From a bacterium (lineage in GTDB: Bacteria > Planctomycetota > JAFGQW01), in assembly GCA_030426805.1 (NCBI GenBank), contig JAUHXU010000002.1:558001-622000 (forward strand): a DNA stretch of 64,000 nt, in the 5' to 3' direction. Under the pieces are notes generated by a model. The model was not told where the DNA came from and made no database searches. It was given only the letters and a program-made list of their open reading frames with translations. Made by a program: the position numbers and the translations under genes. Positions 17,441-25,628 of the stretch are shown one piece after another; position 1 is the first letter of the stretch; each line of letters opens with the position of its first letter.

Positions 17441-18279
17441 GCGAGCGTGCCCTCCGGCCGGCATGCGATCCGGTCGTGCAGGTCGGCGACGCGCGCGGCG
17501 ATCGGGTCCGACGGCGCGTCGCCGAACGACGCGACGAACGCGCACGCGGTGTGATCGCGGATCGCGTCGTCGTAGCTGCGCTCCCACGCGCGTTGCGCGG
17601 TCTCGGCGCGTTCGTCACGCCACGGAAAGCGCACCGGCGGCAGACGGAGACCGACGCGCCAGGGTTTCGGCGTCAGCCGGGCACGGAAGCAGGATTGCGC
17701 GCGGCAGAGCTTGACGTAGAGCGGATCCGAGCCGAGCGCGACGAGCAGTTGCTCCGCCACGCCCGACGTCGGGTCGAACGCGTGGCTCGTGACGAGGCAC
17801 CGGAAGCCCCCGAGTGTCCGGTAGACCCGAATCGCCGTGTGCGGGCGGGCGTCTGCAACCGACGCGATGCGCTCGAGGATCGCGTCGTCCTGCGACGGGG
17901 CGGTCTTGCCGAACCAGCGCTTCACGCTGCGACCGATGCGCGTCGTCATCGGTTCGGCGGGGTAGTCGACGTCGGCGAACAGCGTCGATGCGGTGTTCAG
18001 CACGAACGCGCCGTAGCGGTTGCGGGTGATCGCGGCCCAGCGCTGGTCGTCGTCGCCGAACGTCTCGACGACCTCCTCGCGGATCGGCCGGTCGGCGTAG
18101 AGGTAGGCCCGCTTGTCGCGATCGGGGAGCGTCCGCGCCGCGTCGCGCGCGATCTCGGCCGCCCGCGCTCGTGCCGCGTCGAGACTCGTATTCGACCCCG
18201 CGTAGCAGCGGATGTGCCAGCGCCCGTCCGGTCCGTCGACCGGTGCCTCGGCGGGCGCCCAGTAGCGGTAGACCTTCAT
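17437..18279 (-). CDS. Conserved hypothetical protein
   Basis: 280 aa, no signal peptide, so cytoplasmic. ATG 18279 opens KVYRYWAPAEAP. The central part reads NTASTLFADVDYP, then VYRTLGGFRCLVTSHAF and a highly conserved-looking RAQSCFRARLTPKPWRVGLR. I have a sense of similar proteins in other bacteria but no characterised member. The order FADVD, then YRT-GG-R, faintly recalls archaeo-eukaryotic primase-polymerase folds (DxD motif, then a GxH-like strand), but the histidine is absent; this is speculation. The gene is coupled by a 4-nt overlap to the exported DUF3160 gene downstream. Confidence 0.65.
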   Translation of the reverse strand: MKVYRYWAPAEAPVDGPDGRWHIRCYAGSNTSLDAARARAAEIARDAARTLPDRDKRAYLYADRPIREEVVETFGDDDQRWAAITRNRYGAFVLNTASTLFADVDYPAEPMTTRIGRSVKRWFGKTAPSQDDAILERIASVADARPHTAIRVYRTLGGFRCLVTSHAFDPTSGVAEQLLVALGSDPLYVKLCRAQSCFRARLTPKPWRVGLRLPPVRFPWRDERAETAQRAWERSYDDAIRDHTACAFVASFGDAPSDPIAARVADLHDRIACRPEGTLA

Positions 18280-18310
18280 GGCCGCGCATCGTAGCACGCG
18301 GTTGCGGCCC

Positions 18311-18345
18311 GGTCAGCGGGCCAGTCAGCGGGCCAGTCAGCGCGG
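18311..18345. repeat. 12-nt tandem repeat carrying in-frame stop codons
   Basis: A 12-nt unit AGTCAGCGGGCC is repeated almost three times across the end of the SGNH gene. On the minus strand it gives TGA at 18339-18337, 18327-18325 and 18315-18313, all in the reading frame of that gene. Confidence 0.7.
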
Positions 18346-19404
18346 GGCGGCGGCGTTTGCGTCGAGGAACTCGACCAGGGCCTCGGCGACGATCGCGTTG
18401 CCCTCGGGGGTCAGGTGGCGGTTGATCGGGAAGTAGGCGGTCGCGTGGCCGGCCCGTTCGAGGCGGTCGATCAGCTCGAGGTGCGGGATGCCGAGCGACT
18501 CGGCGATCGCGACGATGCGCGCCTCGACCGCGCGGTTGTAGCGCGGAAACGGCGCGTGCAGGAGCAGGAGTCGCGCGCCCGCGGCTTGACACGTCGACTT
18601 CGCTCGTGCGACGAGCGCTTCGGCGAGCTTCCAGTCGCGCTCGGGCCACACCGCGGGGGGACGCTTCTTCGCGGCGAGGATGTCGGTCTTCTGCTTCTCG
18701 CCCGCGCGTCGGTCCTTGACGAACTGCACGAGGCGCAGCCGGAGCGCCGAGAACAGATGCGAGTGTTGCGACAGCCACGCATAGACGGGCACCGCGTCGA
18801 GCGCCTTCTTCAGCGTCGACGTGCCGCGTGGCGTGTACTCCCGCTCGACCAACGCACCGTCGTCGCCGAGCCGGAAGAACGGCGACAGCCGGCTGTCCTT
18901 CGGATCGTCGTCGTGAAACGCCATCAGCACGACGTCCGGCTCGAACTTCAGCCCGAGGTGGTCGAGGAAGACGACGTGGTCCGCCGTGCCCCACGAGGCG
19001 CACGCGGCGTTGATCACCTCGACGCGCGGGGGGCGCCCGTCCCGGCGTGCGTTGAGCTTCGTCTCGAGCTGCCGCGCGAACGTGTCGGCGTCGTCGACGC
19101 CGCTGCCGAACGTGAGCGAGTCGCCGAGGACGAGAATGCGGAACGTGCCGTCGGGCTTCTTCAGCGGTCGCTCCGGATCGCGCAGCCGGTGCGAGTTCGT
19201 CCGGTAGCGGACGTCGAACTCGGTCGACACGTGCAGCCCGTCGACGTTCTTGCGCAGCGCGAGCGGGAACGTGTCGGTCGCGTCGAACAGCGGCGTTTGC
19301 CGCTCCTGCGGGTAGAAGAGGACCAGGAACAGCTCGGCGACGACGCACGCCAGCGCAGCGCCGGCGGCGACCTTCGCGAGTCGTTTGATCCACGTCTTCA
19401 GCAT
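18337..19404 (-). CDS. SGNH-hydrolase-like protein, partner of the MBOAT acyltransferase
   Basis: 355 aa. An N-terminal membrane anchor (AAGAALACVVAELFLVLFY, residues about 13-31) holds a periplasmic SGNH domain. Block I is ILVLGDSLTFGSGV with the nucleophile serine. The C-terminal catalytic block reads INRHLTPEGN, where the histidine is present but the usual Asp of D(x)xH is replaced. It follows an AlgI-type MBOAT gene by 16 nt. In alginate and similar exopolysaccharide systems AlgI passes acetyl groups to AlgJ/AlgX-type SGNH proteins that O-acetylate the polymer. The pair here likely modifies an unidentified glycan. Confidence 0.8.
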   Translation of the reverse strand: MLKTWIKRLAKVAAGAALACVVAELFLVLFYPQERQTPLFDATDTFPLALRKNVDGLHVSTEFDVRYRTNSHRLRDPERPLKKPDGTFRILVLGDSLTFGSGVDDADTFARQLETKLNARRDGRPPRVEVINAACASWGTADHVVFLDHLGLKFEPDVVLMAFHDDDPKDSRLSPFFRLGDDGALVEREYTPRGTSTLKKALDAVPVYAWLSQHSHLFSALRLRLVQFVKDRRAGEKQKTDILAAKKRPPAVWPERDWKLAEALVARAKSTCQAAGARLLLLHAPFPRYNRAVEARIVAIAESLGIPHLELIDRLERAGHATAYFPINRHLTPEGNAIVAEALVEFLDANAAAPR

Positions 19405-19420
19405 CGTGTCGTGGTCTCGC

Positions 19421-20839
19421 TCAGAACTGGAAGTAGATGAAGTCGGCCTTGCCGGTCGAGAAGATCGCGATCGCGAGCACGAAGAGCGTGTAGACGAATC
19501 CGCCGACCAACCACGGGTTGCGGAGGAACGCGCGGTCGACGTGCGGGTGGATCGCGCCGCGCTTCTCCTGGAAGAGCTGCACGATCGTGAAGCCGACGAA
19601 GATCGCGACCGGGACCCACATCGCGATCGGCGCGCCTCCCTGCCACGTCACGATACCGCGGACGACGGCCCAGGCGCTCTCGAAGTCGGTCGCGCGGAAG
19701 AAGATCCACGTGAAGCAGACGAAGTGAAACGTCAGTACGATCTTCAGCGGGTTGAGGCCGACGTCCTCGCGCACGCGCTTGCCGTGGACCACCTTGTGCA
19801 CCGCGAGGGCGACGCCGTGGAGCCCGCCCCAGATCACGAAGTTCCAACTCGCGCCGTGCCACAGCCCGCCGAGCAGCATCGTCAGCATCAGGTTGACGTA
19901 CATGCGACCGGGCCCGTGACGGTTGCCGCCGAGCGGGATGTAGAGGTAGTCGCGCAGCCACCGCGACAGGCTCATGTGCCAGCGTCGCCAGAAATCGGTG
20001 ATGTTCGCGGCGAGGTAGGGGCGTCGGAAGTTCTCGATCAACCGGAAGCCGAGGATCATCGCGAGGCCGATCGCGATGTCGGAGTAGCCGGAGAAGTCGA
20101 AGTAGATCTGAAATGCGAAGCAGTAGGTCGCGACGAGCAGCGCGAGCCCGCTGTGCCCGGTCGGGTCGCTGTAGGCCGTCTCGACGAACGGCGCGAGGTT
20201 GTCGGCGAGGCAGACCTTCTTCATCAGGCCCCACATCACGAGCCACAGGCCGACGCGCACGCGGTCCCAGTCCCAGCGGTGGGTTTCGTCCATCTGCGGC
20301 ATCAGCTCGTTGGAGCGGAGCACCGGCCCCGCGATGAGCTGCGGGAAGTAGCAGACGAAGAGCGCGACCTTCAGCGGGTTTCGCGTGGGCTTCACGACGC
20401 CGCGGTAGACGTCGATCGTGTAGCTCATCGTCTGGAACGTGTAGAACGAGATGCCGATCGGCAGCGTGTACCACGGCATCGTCTCGGAGACGTTCGGTGC
20501 GGCGACCTCGGCGCCGAACCAGCCGAGCGCGGTCGCGATCGACGTCAGGAAGAGCTGCAGATACTTGAAGAAGAAGAGGACGCCGAGGTTGCAGCAGATG
20601 CTCAGCGTCAGCAGCAGTTTGCGTATCGCGGTGCGCTTGCTGCGCGCGACCGCGAGCGCGATCGTGTAGTCCAGTGCCGTCGAGAAGATCAGCAGGCTGG
20701 TATACTCCCAGCGCCACCAGCCGTAGAAGAAGTAGCTGGCCGCCAGGAGGAACCCGAGCTGCAGGCGCGGCCCGATCCGGAAGTAGATCAGGACCACGAC
20801 CGTGAAGAAGAGAGCGAACTCGAGTGAGTTGAAGAGCAT
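19421..20839 (-). CDS. MBOAT-family O-acyltransferase (AlgI-like)
   Basis: 472 aa, polytopic. MLFNSLEFALFFTVVVLIYF is a typical AlgI/DltB-like N-terminus. Diagnostic segments include LPIGISFYTFQTMSYTIDVY, FDFSGYSDIAIGLA and TDFWRRWHMSLSRWLRDYLY, and the catalytic His lies in LLGGLWHGASWNFVIWGGLHG. The enzyme moves acyl (probably acetyl) groups across the inner membrane. With the SGNH protein 16 nt downstream it should form an exopolysaccharide or cell-wall O-acetylation pair. No polymerase or alginate genes lie nearby, so the acceptor is unknown. The start is 64 nt from a divergent gene. Confidence 0.92.
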   Translation of the reverse strand: MLFNSLEFALFFTVVVLIYFRIGPRLQLGFLLAASYFFYGWWRWEYTSLLIFSTALDYTIALAVARSKRTAIRKLLLTLSICCNLGVLFFFKYLQLFLTSIATALGWFGAEVAAPNVSETMPWYTLPIGISFYTFQTMSYTIDVYRGVVKPTRNPLKVALFVCYFPQLIAGPVLRSNELMPQMDETHRWDWDRVRVGLWLVMWGLMKKVCLADNLAPFVETAYSDPTGHSGLALLVATYCFAFQIYFDFSGYSDIAIGLAMILGFRLIENFRRPYLAANITDFWRRWHMSLSRWLRDYLYIPLGGNRHGPGRMYVNLMLTMLLGGLWHGASWNFVIWGGLHGVALAVHKVVHGKRVREDVGLNPLKIVLTFHFVCFTWIFFRATDFESAWAVVRGIVTWQGGAPIAMWVPVAIFVGFTIVQLFQEKRGAIHPHVDRAFLRNPWLVGGFVYTLFVLAIAIFSTGKADFIYFQF

Positions 20840-20903
20840 CGTCGGGTCCCGCCGCGCCGTACTTCTCTATCGTCGGAATCCCGGGACGATTCCAGCAGCC
20901 CGC

Positions 20904-21707
20904 GTGCGACGGCTCCGATCCCGCTGCGGCGCCGTGGGTTGCGCGGCACTGCTGTTCGCGATCGCGATCGCGACCGCCTCTGCCGCACAGGACGAGCAGC
21001 CGCCCGCGCCGGATCCCGCGCAGATCGAGCGCCACGAAGCGCTGCTCGACGAAGCGCTCCGGCGAAAGGACGAGCGGCAAGCGCGCGAAGCCGTGCGGCT
21101 TCTCGCGAACTACCCCGGCGATCCGCGTGCGGCGAAGGCGCTTCTCGCGGCGGCGAAGCGGCCCGGTGCGGTAGGGCGCGATGCGGTCGCGCACCTGGTC
21201 GCCGTCGCCCGTGCGCGGCCGAAGGGTGTGGACGTCGTGCCGACGCTGACCCGACTGCTCGGCTCGCGGCGGGTGTTGAAGGACTCGAATCGGGCCCGGA
21301 CGATCTGCCTGACGCTCGGTGCGATCGGCGACGGCCGCGCCGCGTCGACGCTGATGAAGCTGATGAAGCACGACGATCTCGCGATCGCGGGCGCGGCGAT
21401 CGGCGCCGCGACGGGGATGAAGTCGCGCCGGCACAAGATCATCGAGCGGATGATCGGCGACTTGGAGAGCCTCGGATCGTCGATGCGCGATTCGCGGGAG
21501 CCGAAGAAGCGCGAGCGCTACGCGATGCTGAGCGGTGCCTACGCCGGCGCGATCAACGCGATGACCGGCCAGTACTTCGGCACCGACACGATCGAGATCC
21601 GCCGCTGGTGGAAGAAGAACAAGCGCAAGGTCCCGAATCGGATCAAACCGAAGCGGGAGGAGAAGGGGCGCGAGGGCGCGTCCGAAAAACGGGATGGTGA
21701 CCGATGA
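20904..21707 (+). CDS. Exported HEAT-like repeat protein
   Basis: 267 aa from GTG 20904. The N-terminus (RRLRSRCGAVGCAALLFAIA then ASAAQ) is a signal peptide. The body has short helical repeats (RQAREAVRLLANYPGDPRAA, SRARTICLTLGAIGDGRAAS-like pattern) of HEAT type, then a C-terminal part with GQYFGTDTIEIRRWWKKNKR and a lysine/glutamate-rich tail. A TATCGT -10-like box lies at 20878-20883. The stop overlaps the next gene start as ATGA, so it is co-translated with the esterase-like protein. Function unknown. Confidence 0.75.
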   Translation: MRRLRSRCGAVGCAALLFAIAIATASAAQDEQPPAPDPAQIERHEALLDEALRRKDERQAREAVRLLANYPGDPRAAKALLAAAKRPGAVGRDAVAHLVAVARARPKGVDVVPTLTRLLGSRRVLKDSNRARTICLTLGAIGDGRAASTLMKLMKHDDLAIAGAAIGAATGMKSRRHKIIERMIGDLESLGSSMRDSREPKKRERYAMLSGAYAGAINAMTGQYFGTDTIEIRRWWKKNKRKVPNRIKPKREEKGREGASEKRDGDR

Positions 21708-22972
21708 CGACGATTCGCTCCGTAGGCGCGTGCGCGGTGCTCGCGCTGTTGAGCGTGGCGCTGCCCGCGCAAGACAAGCCGATCAAGGCGACGAAATCGC
21801 TCGCGAAGCGGTGGGTGAAGGACTTCGTCGGACGCGACGAGAAGCGCCGCGAGAAGGCGCGCTCGATGATGCAGCGCGCCACCGCGGAGACGCGCCCGCT
21901 CTTGTTCGAGGCGCTCGCTGCGCGCCGGTTCCCGAAGCCGAAGCGTCGTTCGAAGCCGGGTCAGACGACGGTGGAAGTGCAACTGGAGGAGTCGCCGCTG
22001 AAGAAGGGCACGTTCATTCTGCACGTGCCGAAGCGTCGCAAGCGCGGTCCCGTGCCGGTGCTCTTTCGTCTGCACGGCAGCGGCGACGACGCGGAGAACT
22101 ACGCGAGCCGGTGGGGCGGTATGGGCTTCGCCGACGAGTGGATCGCGATCACGCCGACGATCCCGTCGGCGGACCGATTGGGCTGGCATCAACCGGGGGC
22201 GCAGGAGTTGCTCCTGAAGGCGTTGCGACACGTCGTCGAAAGGCACGATGTCGATCACGACCGGATCTACATCTCCGGCTACTCGGCGGGCGGCGGTGCC
22301 GCGACGATGCTCGCCCAGACGTGGCCGCACCTCGTCGCCGCCTACTACTCCCGCGGGCGGACGCACGACAAGTACCACCCGAACCCGGAGGGCAGCAAGC
22401 GATGCGCATCGGCGATCCCCGGGTTTTGCGTCGTGGGGCTCGAGGACAAGCCGGATCGCGTGCAGGGCTACCGGGATCTCGAGGCGTTCGCGAAGAAGGA
22501 GAAGTGCGACGTCGTCTTCCACTTCGTGCCGGGCAAGGGGCACACCTACATCGAGTCGCTCGATGCCGAGGGGTTTCCGTTCTTGCTGAAGCACGAACGC
22601 AAGCCGGATCCGAAGCGGTTTCACGCGCTGTTCTATCGGTACAACAACCGGACGTCGAAGTACGCCGAGCGTCAGCACTGGCTTCGCGCGATCGATTACC
22701 GGACGGGCAACGAGGGCACGCCGTGCACGGTCTCGGTCGACGGCAACACGATCACGATCGACGCGCCGCATCTCACGAAGGGCGAGGTGTGGGTCAACGA
22801 CACGATCGTCGACCTCGACAAGCCCGTCGTGCTCGTCGTCGACGGCGAGAAGGAGTTTGAGGGCGTCGTCGAACGCGACGTCGGTTTTCTGCTCGACGGC
22901 TACCTGCGCGACCTCGATCCCGGTCGGCTCTACTGGAACCGCATCGCGTTCGAGCGCAAGCGGCGTCGCTGA
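21704..22972 (+). CDS. Exported alpha/beta-hydrolase, esterase-like
   Basis: 422 aa. Signal peptide MTTIRSVGACAVLALLSVALPAQ. Residues about 20-90 are a charged helical linker. The alpha/beta-hydrolase domain follows: oxyanion strand PVLFRLHGSGDDAENYA, nucleophile elbow YISGYSAGGGAATM near residue 190, and the histidine candidate in PGKGHTYIES near 285. This layout resembles PHB-depolymerase/feruloyl-esterase-like proteins. A C-terminal beta domain (about 340-422, with GNTITIDAPHLTKGEVWVND) may bind substrate. It is coupled to the HEAT protein upstream by a 4-nt overlap. The substrate is unknown. Confidence 0.8.
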   Translation: MTTIRSVGACAVLALLSVALPAQDKPIKATKSLAKRWVKDFVGRDEKRREKARSMMQRATAETRPLLFEALAARRFPKPKRRSKPGQTTVEVQLEESPLKKGTFILHVPKRRKRGPVPVLFRLHGSGDDAENYASRWGGMGFADEWIAITPTIPSADRLGWHQPGAQELLLKALRHVVERHDVDHDRIYISGYSAGGGAATMLAQTWPHLVAAYYSRGRTHDKYHPNPEGSKRCASAIPGFCVVGLEDKPDRVQGYRDLEAFAKKEKCDVVFHFVPGKGHTYIESLDAEGFPFLLKHERKPDPKRFHALFYRYNNRTSKYAERQHWLRAIDYRTGNEGTPCTVSVDGNTITIDAPHLTKGEVWVNDTIVDLDKPVVLVVDGEKEFEGVVERDVGFLLDGYLRDLDPGRLYWNRIAFERKRRR

Positions 22973-22975
22973 GGC

Positions 22976-24226
22976 TCAGTCCGCGGCCCAGATCGCCGCG
23001 AGGTGCACCAGCGTCCGGACGGTCTTCTCCATGTCGTCGACCGACACCCATTCGCGGCGGCTGTGGAAGTTGTGCGCGCCGGTGAAGATGTTCGGTGTCG
23101 GCAGTCCCATGAACGAGAGGCGCGACCCGTCGGTGCCACCGCGGATCACGCCGCGCTTGGCCTCGATGCCGGCGGCGCGCGCGGCGCGGTCGGCGCGTGC
23201 GACGACGTCGGGGTGCTGCTCGAGGATCTCGCGCATGTTTCGGTAGGACTCGATCACCTCGACGTCGATGCGGCCACCGGGGTAGCGTGCAGCGACGGCC
23301 TCGGCCCACGTGCGGATCTCGTTTTCCTTCGTCGCGAGCCCGGCGGTGTCGAAGTCGCGGATCAGGATCTTGACGACGGTCTTCTCCTCGTCGCCTTGGA
23401 TCGAGTAGGGGTGGATGTAGCCTTCGCGCCCGGCGGTCGTCTCGGGCGAGAGTCGGTCGTGCGGAAAGCGGGCGAGGACGTCGGTGGCCATCTTCACCGA
23501 GTTCGTCATCTTGCCCTTCGCGTAGCCGGGGTGCACGTTGACGCCGTGGCACGTCAGCACGACGCTGTCGGCGGAGAACGTCTCGTCCTCGATCAGCCCG
23601 ACCGGGCCGCCGTCGATCGTGTAGGCGGCCGTCGCGCCGAAGCGCTCGACGTCGAACTTGTCCGCACCGCGCCCGATCTCCTCGTCGACGGTGAAGCCGA
23701 TCCGGATCGGCCCGTGCACGATGTCCGGGTGGCGCAGGAGCGTGTCGACCGTCGTCACGATCTCGGCGATGCCCGCCTTGTTGTCGGCGCCGAGCAGGCT
23801 CGTGCCGTCCGTCGTGACGATCGTGTGGCCGACGCACTCGCCGAGCGGCGCGTCGCGGTCGGGATGCAGCCGCACCGACGGGTCGCCGGGCAGCACGAGT
23901 TCGCCGCCGTCGTAGTCGCGATGCACGACGGGCTTGACGTCGCTGCCGTTGACGGCGGGGGACGTGTCGACGTGCGCGATCAGGCCGAACGCGGGCTTCT
24001 CGGCCGCCGCGCCGCGCCCGGGCAGCGTCGCGTAGACGTAGCCGAACTCGTCCATCTCCGCGTCGTCGAGGCCGAGCGCGCGAAGCTCGTCGGCGAGTCG
24101 GGCCGACAGGGTCTTCTGCTTCTCGGTCGACGGACAGGTCGTGCTGTTTTCGTCCGCCTGGGTGTCGATTTCGCAATACGCGACGAGGCGACGGAGCATC
24201 GCCTCGCGGTCGACGGTGAATTGCAT
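22976..24226 (-). CDS. pepT: Peptidase T (tripeptide aminopeptidase, M20B)
   Basis: 416 aa, the usual PepT length. A cytoplasmic di-zinc aminopeptidase that removes the N-terminal residue of tripeptides. Metal-site motifs are visible in order: HVDTSP (His85, catalytic Asp87), GADNKAG (bridging Asp148), DEEIGRG (Glu182 catalytic, Glu183 ligand), IDGGP, and the final His in TGAHNFHSRREW. ATG 24226 is supported by GGAGG 8 nt upstream; the longer frame is a shadow. It is convergent with the esterase gene (3-nt gap) and divergent from another M20 peptidase at 24356, so two peptidases share a 129-nt intergenic region. Confidence 0.95.
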   Translation of the reverse strand: MQFTVDREAMLRRLVAYCEIDTQADENSTTCPSTEKQKTLSARLADELRALGLDDAEMDEFGYVYATLPGRGAAAEKPAFGLIAHVDTSPAVNGSDVKPVVHRDYDGGELVLPGDPSVRLHPDRDAPLGECVGHTIVTTDGTSLLGADNKAGIAEIVTTVDTLLRHPDIVHGPIRIGFTVDEEIGRGADKFDVERFGATAAYTIDGGPVGLIEDETFSADSVVLTCHGVNVHPGYAKGKMTNSVKMATDVLARFPHDRLSPETTAGREGYIHPYSIQGDEEKTVVKILIRDFDTAGLATKENEIRTWAEAVAARYPGGRIDVEVIESYRNMREILEQHPDVVARADRAARAAGIEAKRGVIRGGTDGSRLSFMGLPTPNIFTGAHNFHSRREWVSVDDMEKTVRTLVHLAAIWAAD

Positions 24227-24355
24227 CGCTTGAGCCTCCGGGTCGTCGGGGAGTCGACGCCAAGTGTCGCACACCGGGCCGGCGTCGTGCAATCGCGCCG
24301 GCCGCTCGCTACGATGGGTGGCTCCGTGCGCCCGCCACCGCGACCAGGAGCCCCG

Positions 24356-25564
24356 ATGCCCGAATCCGCCGCTCGCCGCTTGCTCGACCCCGATTCCGCC
24401 GCGGCACTCGCCGAGGAACTGAAGCGATACGTCGAGATCGAGAGTTCGACCGACGACCCCGCCGGCCTCGCGCGGATGGCGAGCGCGTTCGAAGTGGACC
24501 TCGCCGGGCTTGGCTTCACGATCGGCGAGGACGAGGGCGGCGTGTTGTTCGGCGAGTTCGCCGGCCACGTCGGCGGGCCGCGCGTGCTGCTCGTCGGCCA
24601 CATCGACACCGTGTATCCGCCCGACAGTTCCTTCCGCGGTCTCGAGGCCCGCGACATCGACGCGACGCCGATGCTCGTCGGCCCCGGCGCGGTCGACATG
24701 AAAGGCGGCCTCATCGTCTGTCTCGCGGCGCTCCGCGCGCTCGGAGAGATCGGTCGCCTCGGACCGTGCACGGTGCTCGTCAACCGCGACGAAGAGCAGG
24801 GATCGGTCGCCTCGGCTCCGACGATCCGACGACGCGCCGCCGGCCACGACGTCGCGCTCGTGTTCGAGCCCGGGTTCGACGTCGCGGGCGGCGCGTCGAC
24901 GATCGTCGTCGAGCGTGCCGGGCTCGCACGCGTTCGGGTCGCGGTGCGCGGCGTCGAGTCACACAGCGGCAATCAGCCGACGCGCGGCCTGAGCGCGGTC
25001 GCGACCGCCGCGCGGATGGTCGATGCGATCGATGCGCTCGCCGACGTGCCGAACGATCGGCTCGTCCGCGTGTGCACGTTCCGCGGTGGCGACGCGATCA
25101 ACCAGGTCCCCGGCCACGCGTCGCTCGGGATCGACGTGCGCTTTGCGGACGTCGCGGCGTGGGACGACGTCCTGGAGCGAATCCGGACGATCGCCGCATC
25201 GACCGAGGACGTGAACGCCGAGACGGGCGATCGGACCGCCGCCGACGTCGAGGTGTTGTCGTGGAAGCCGCCGATGCCGCGGATGGCCGCGGTCGAGCCA
25301 TACCTCGCGCACGTGCTCGCCGCCGCCGATTCGCTCGGGCAGCGCCTCGCACCGGGACGGCGCAACGGGACGAGCGACGGCAACCACGTCGCCGAAGCGG
25401 GCGTGCCGGTGATCGACGGCCTGGGCGTCGTCGGCGTGGGGATGCACGTCGCCGGTGGCGAGGCCGTTCGCCGCACGTCGATCGCCGAACGCGCTGCGCT
25501 CGTCGCGGCGTCGCTCGGCCGCATCTGGGACGGCGCCGCGTCCGAAAGCGCCCCGTCCGATTGA
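24356..25564 (+). CDS. M20 family metallopeptidase, carboxypeptidase G2-like
   Basis: 402 aa. Motifs in order: GHIDTVYPP (His82, Asp84), GAVDMKGG (Asp114), NRDEEQGS (Glu146/Glu147), then the dimerisation lid with VESHSGNQPTRG, and the C-terminal GTSDGNHVAEAGVPVIDGLG and GMHVAGGE segment, which matches carboxypeptidase G2/glutamate carboxypeptidases and contributes the last zinc histidine. There is no signal peptide, unlike the Pseudomonas enzyme. ATG 24356 follows CAGGAG at 24345-24350. The likely role is removal of C-terminal residues such as glutamate from peptides or conjugates; the substrate is inferred only. Confidence 0.85.
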   Translation: MPESAARRLLDPDSAAALAEELKRYVEIESSTDDPAGLARMASAFEVDLAGLGFTIGEDEGGVLFGEFAGHVGGPRVLLVGHIDTVYPPDSSFRGLEARDIDATPMLVGPGAVDMKGGLIVCLAALRALGEIGRLGPCTVLVNRDEEQGSVASAPTIRRRAAGHDVALVFEPGFDVAGGASTIVVERAGLARVRVAVRGVESHSGNQPTRGLSAVATAARMVDAIDALADVPNDRLVRVCTFRGGDAINQVPGHASLGIDVRFADVAAWDDVLERIRTIAASTEDVNAETGDRTAADVEVLSWKPPMPRMAAVEPYLAHVLAAADSLGQRLAPGRRNGTSDGNHVAEAGVPVIDGLGVVGVGMHVAGGEAVRRTSIAERAALVAASLGRIWDGAASESAPSD

Positions 25565-25628
25565 CACGCCCCGGGGCGCCGCTATCGTGGAGGTCGTCCC
25601 GGGCGGCTCGGTTCGAGAGGTGCGAACG

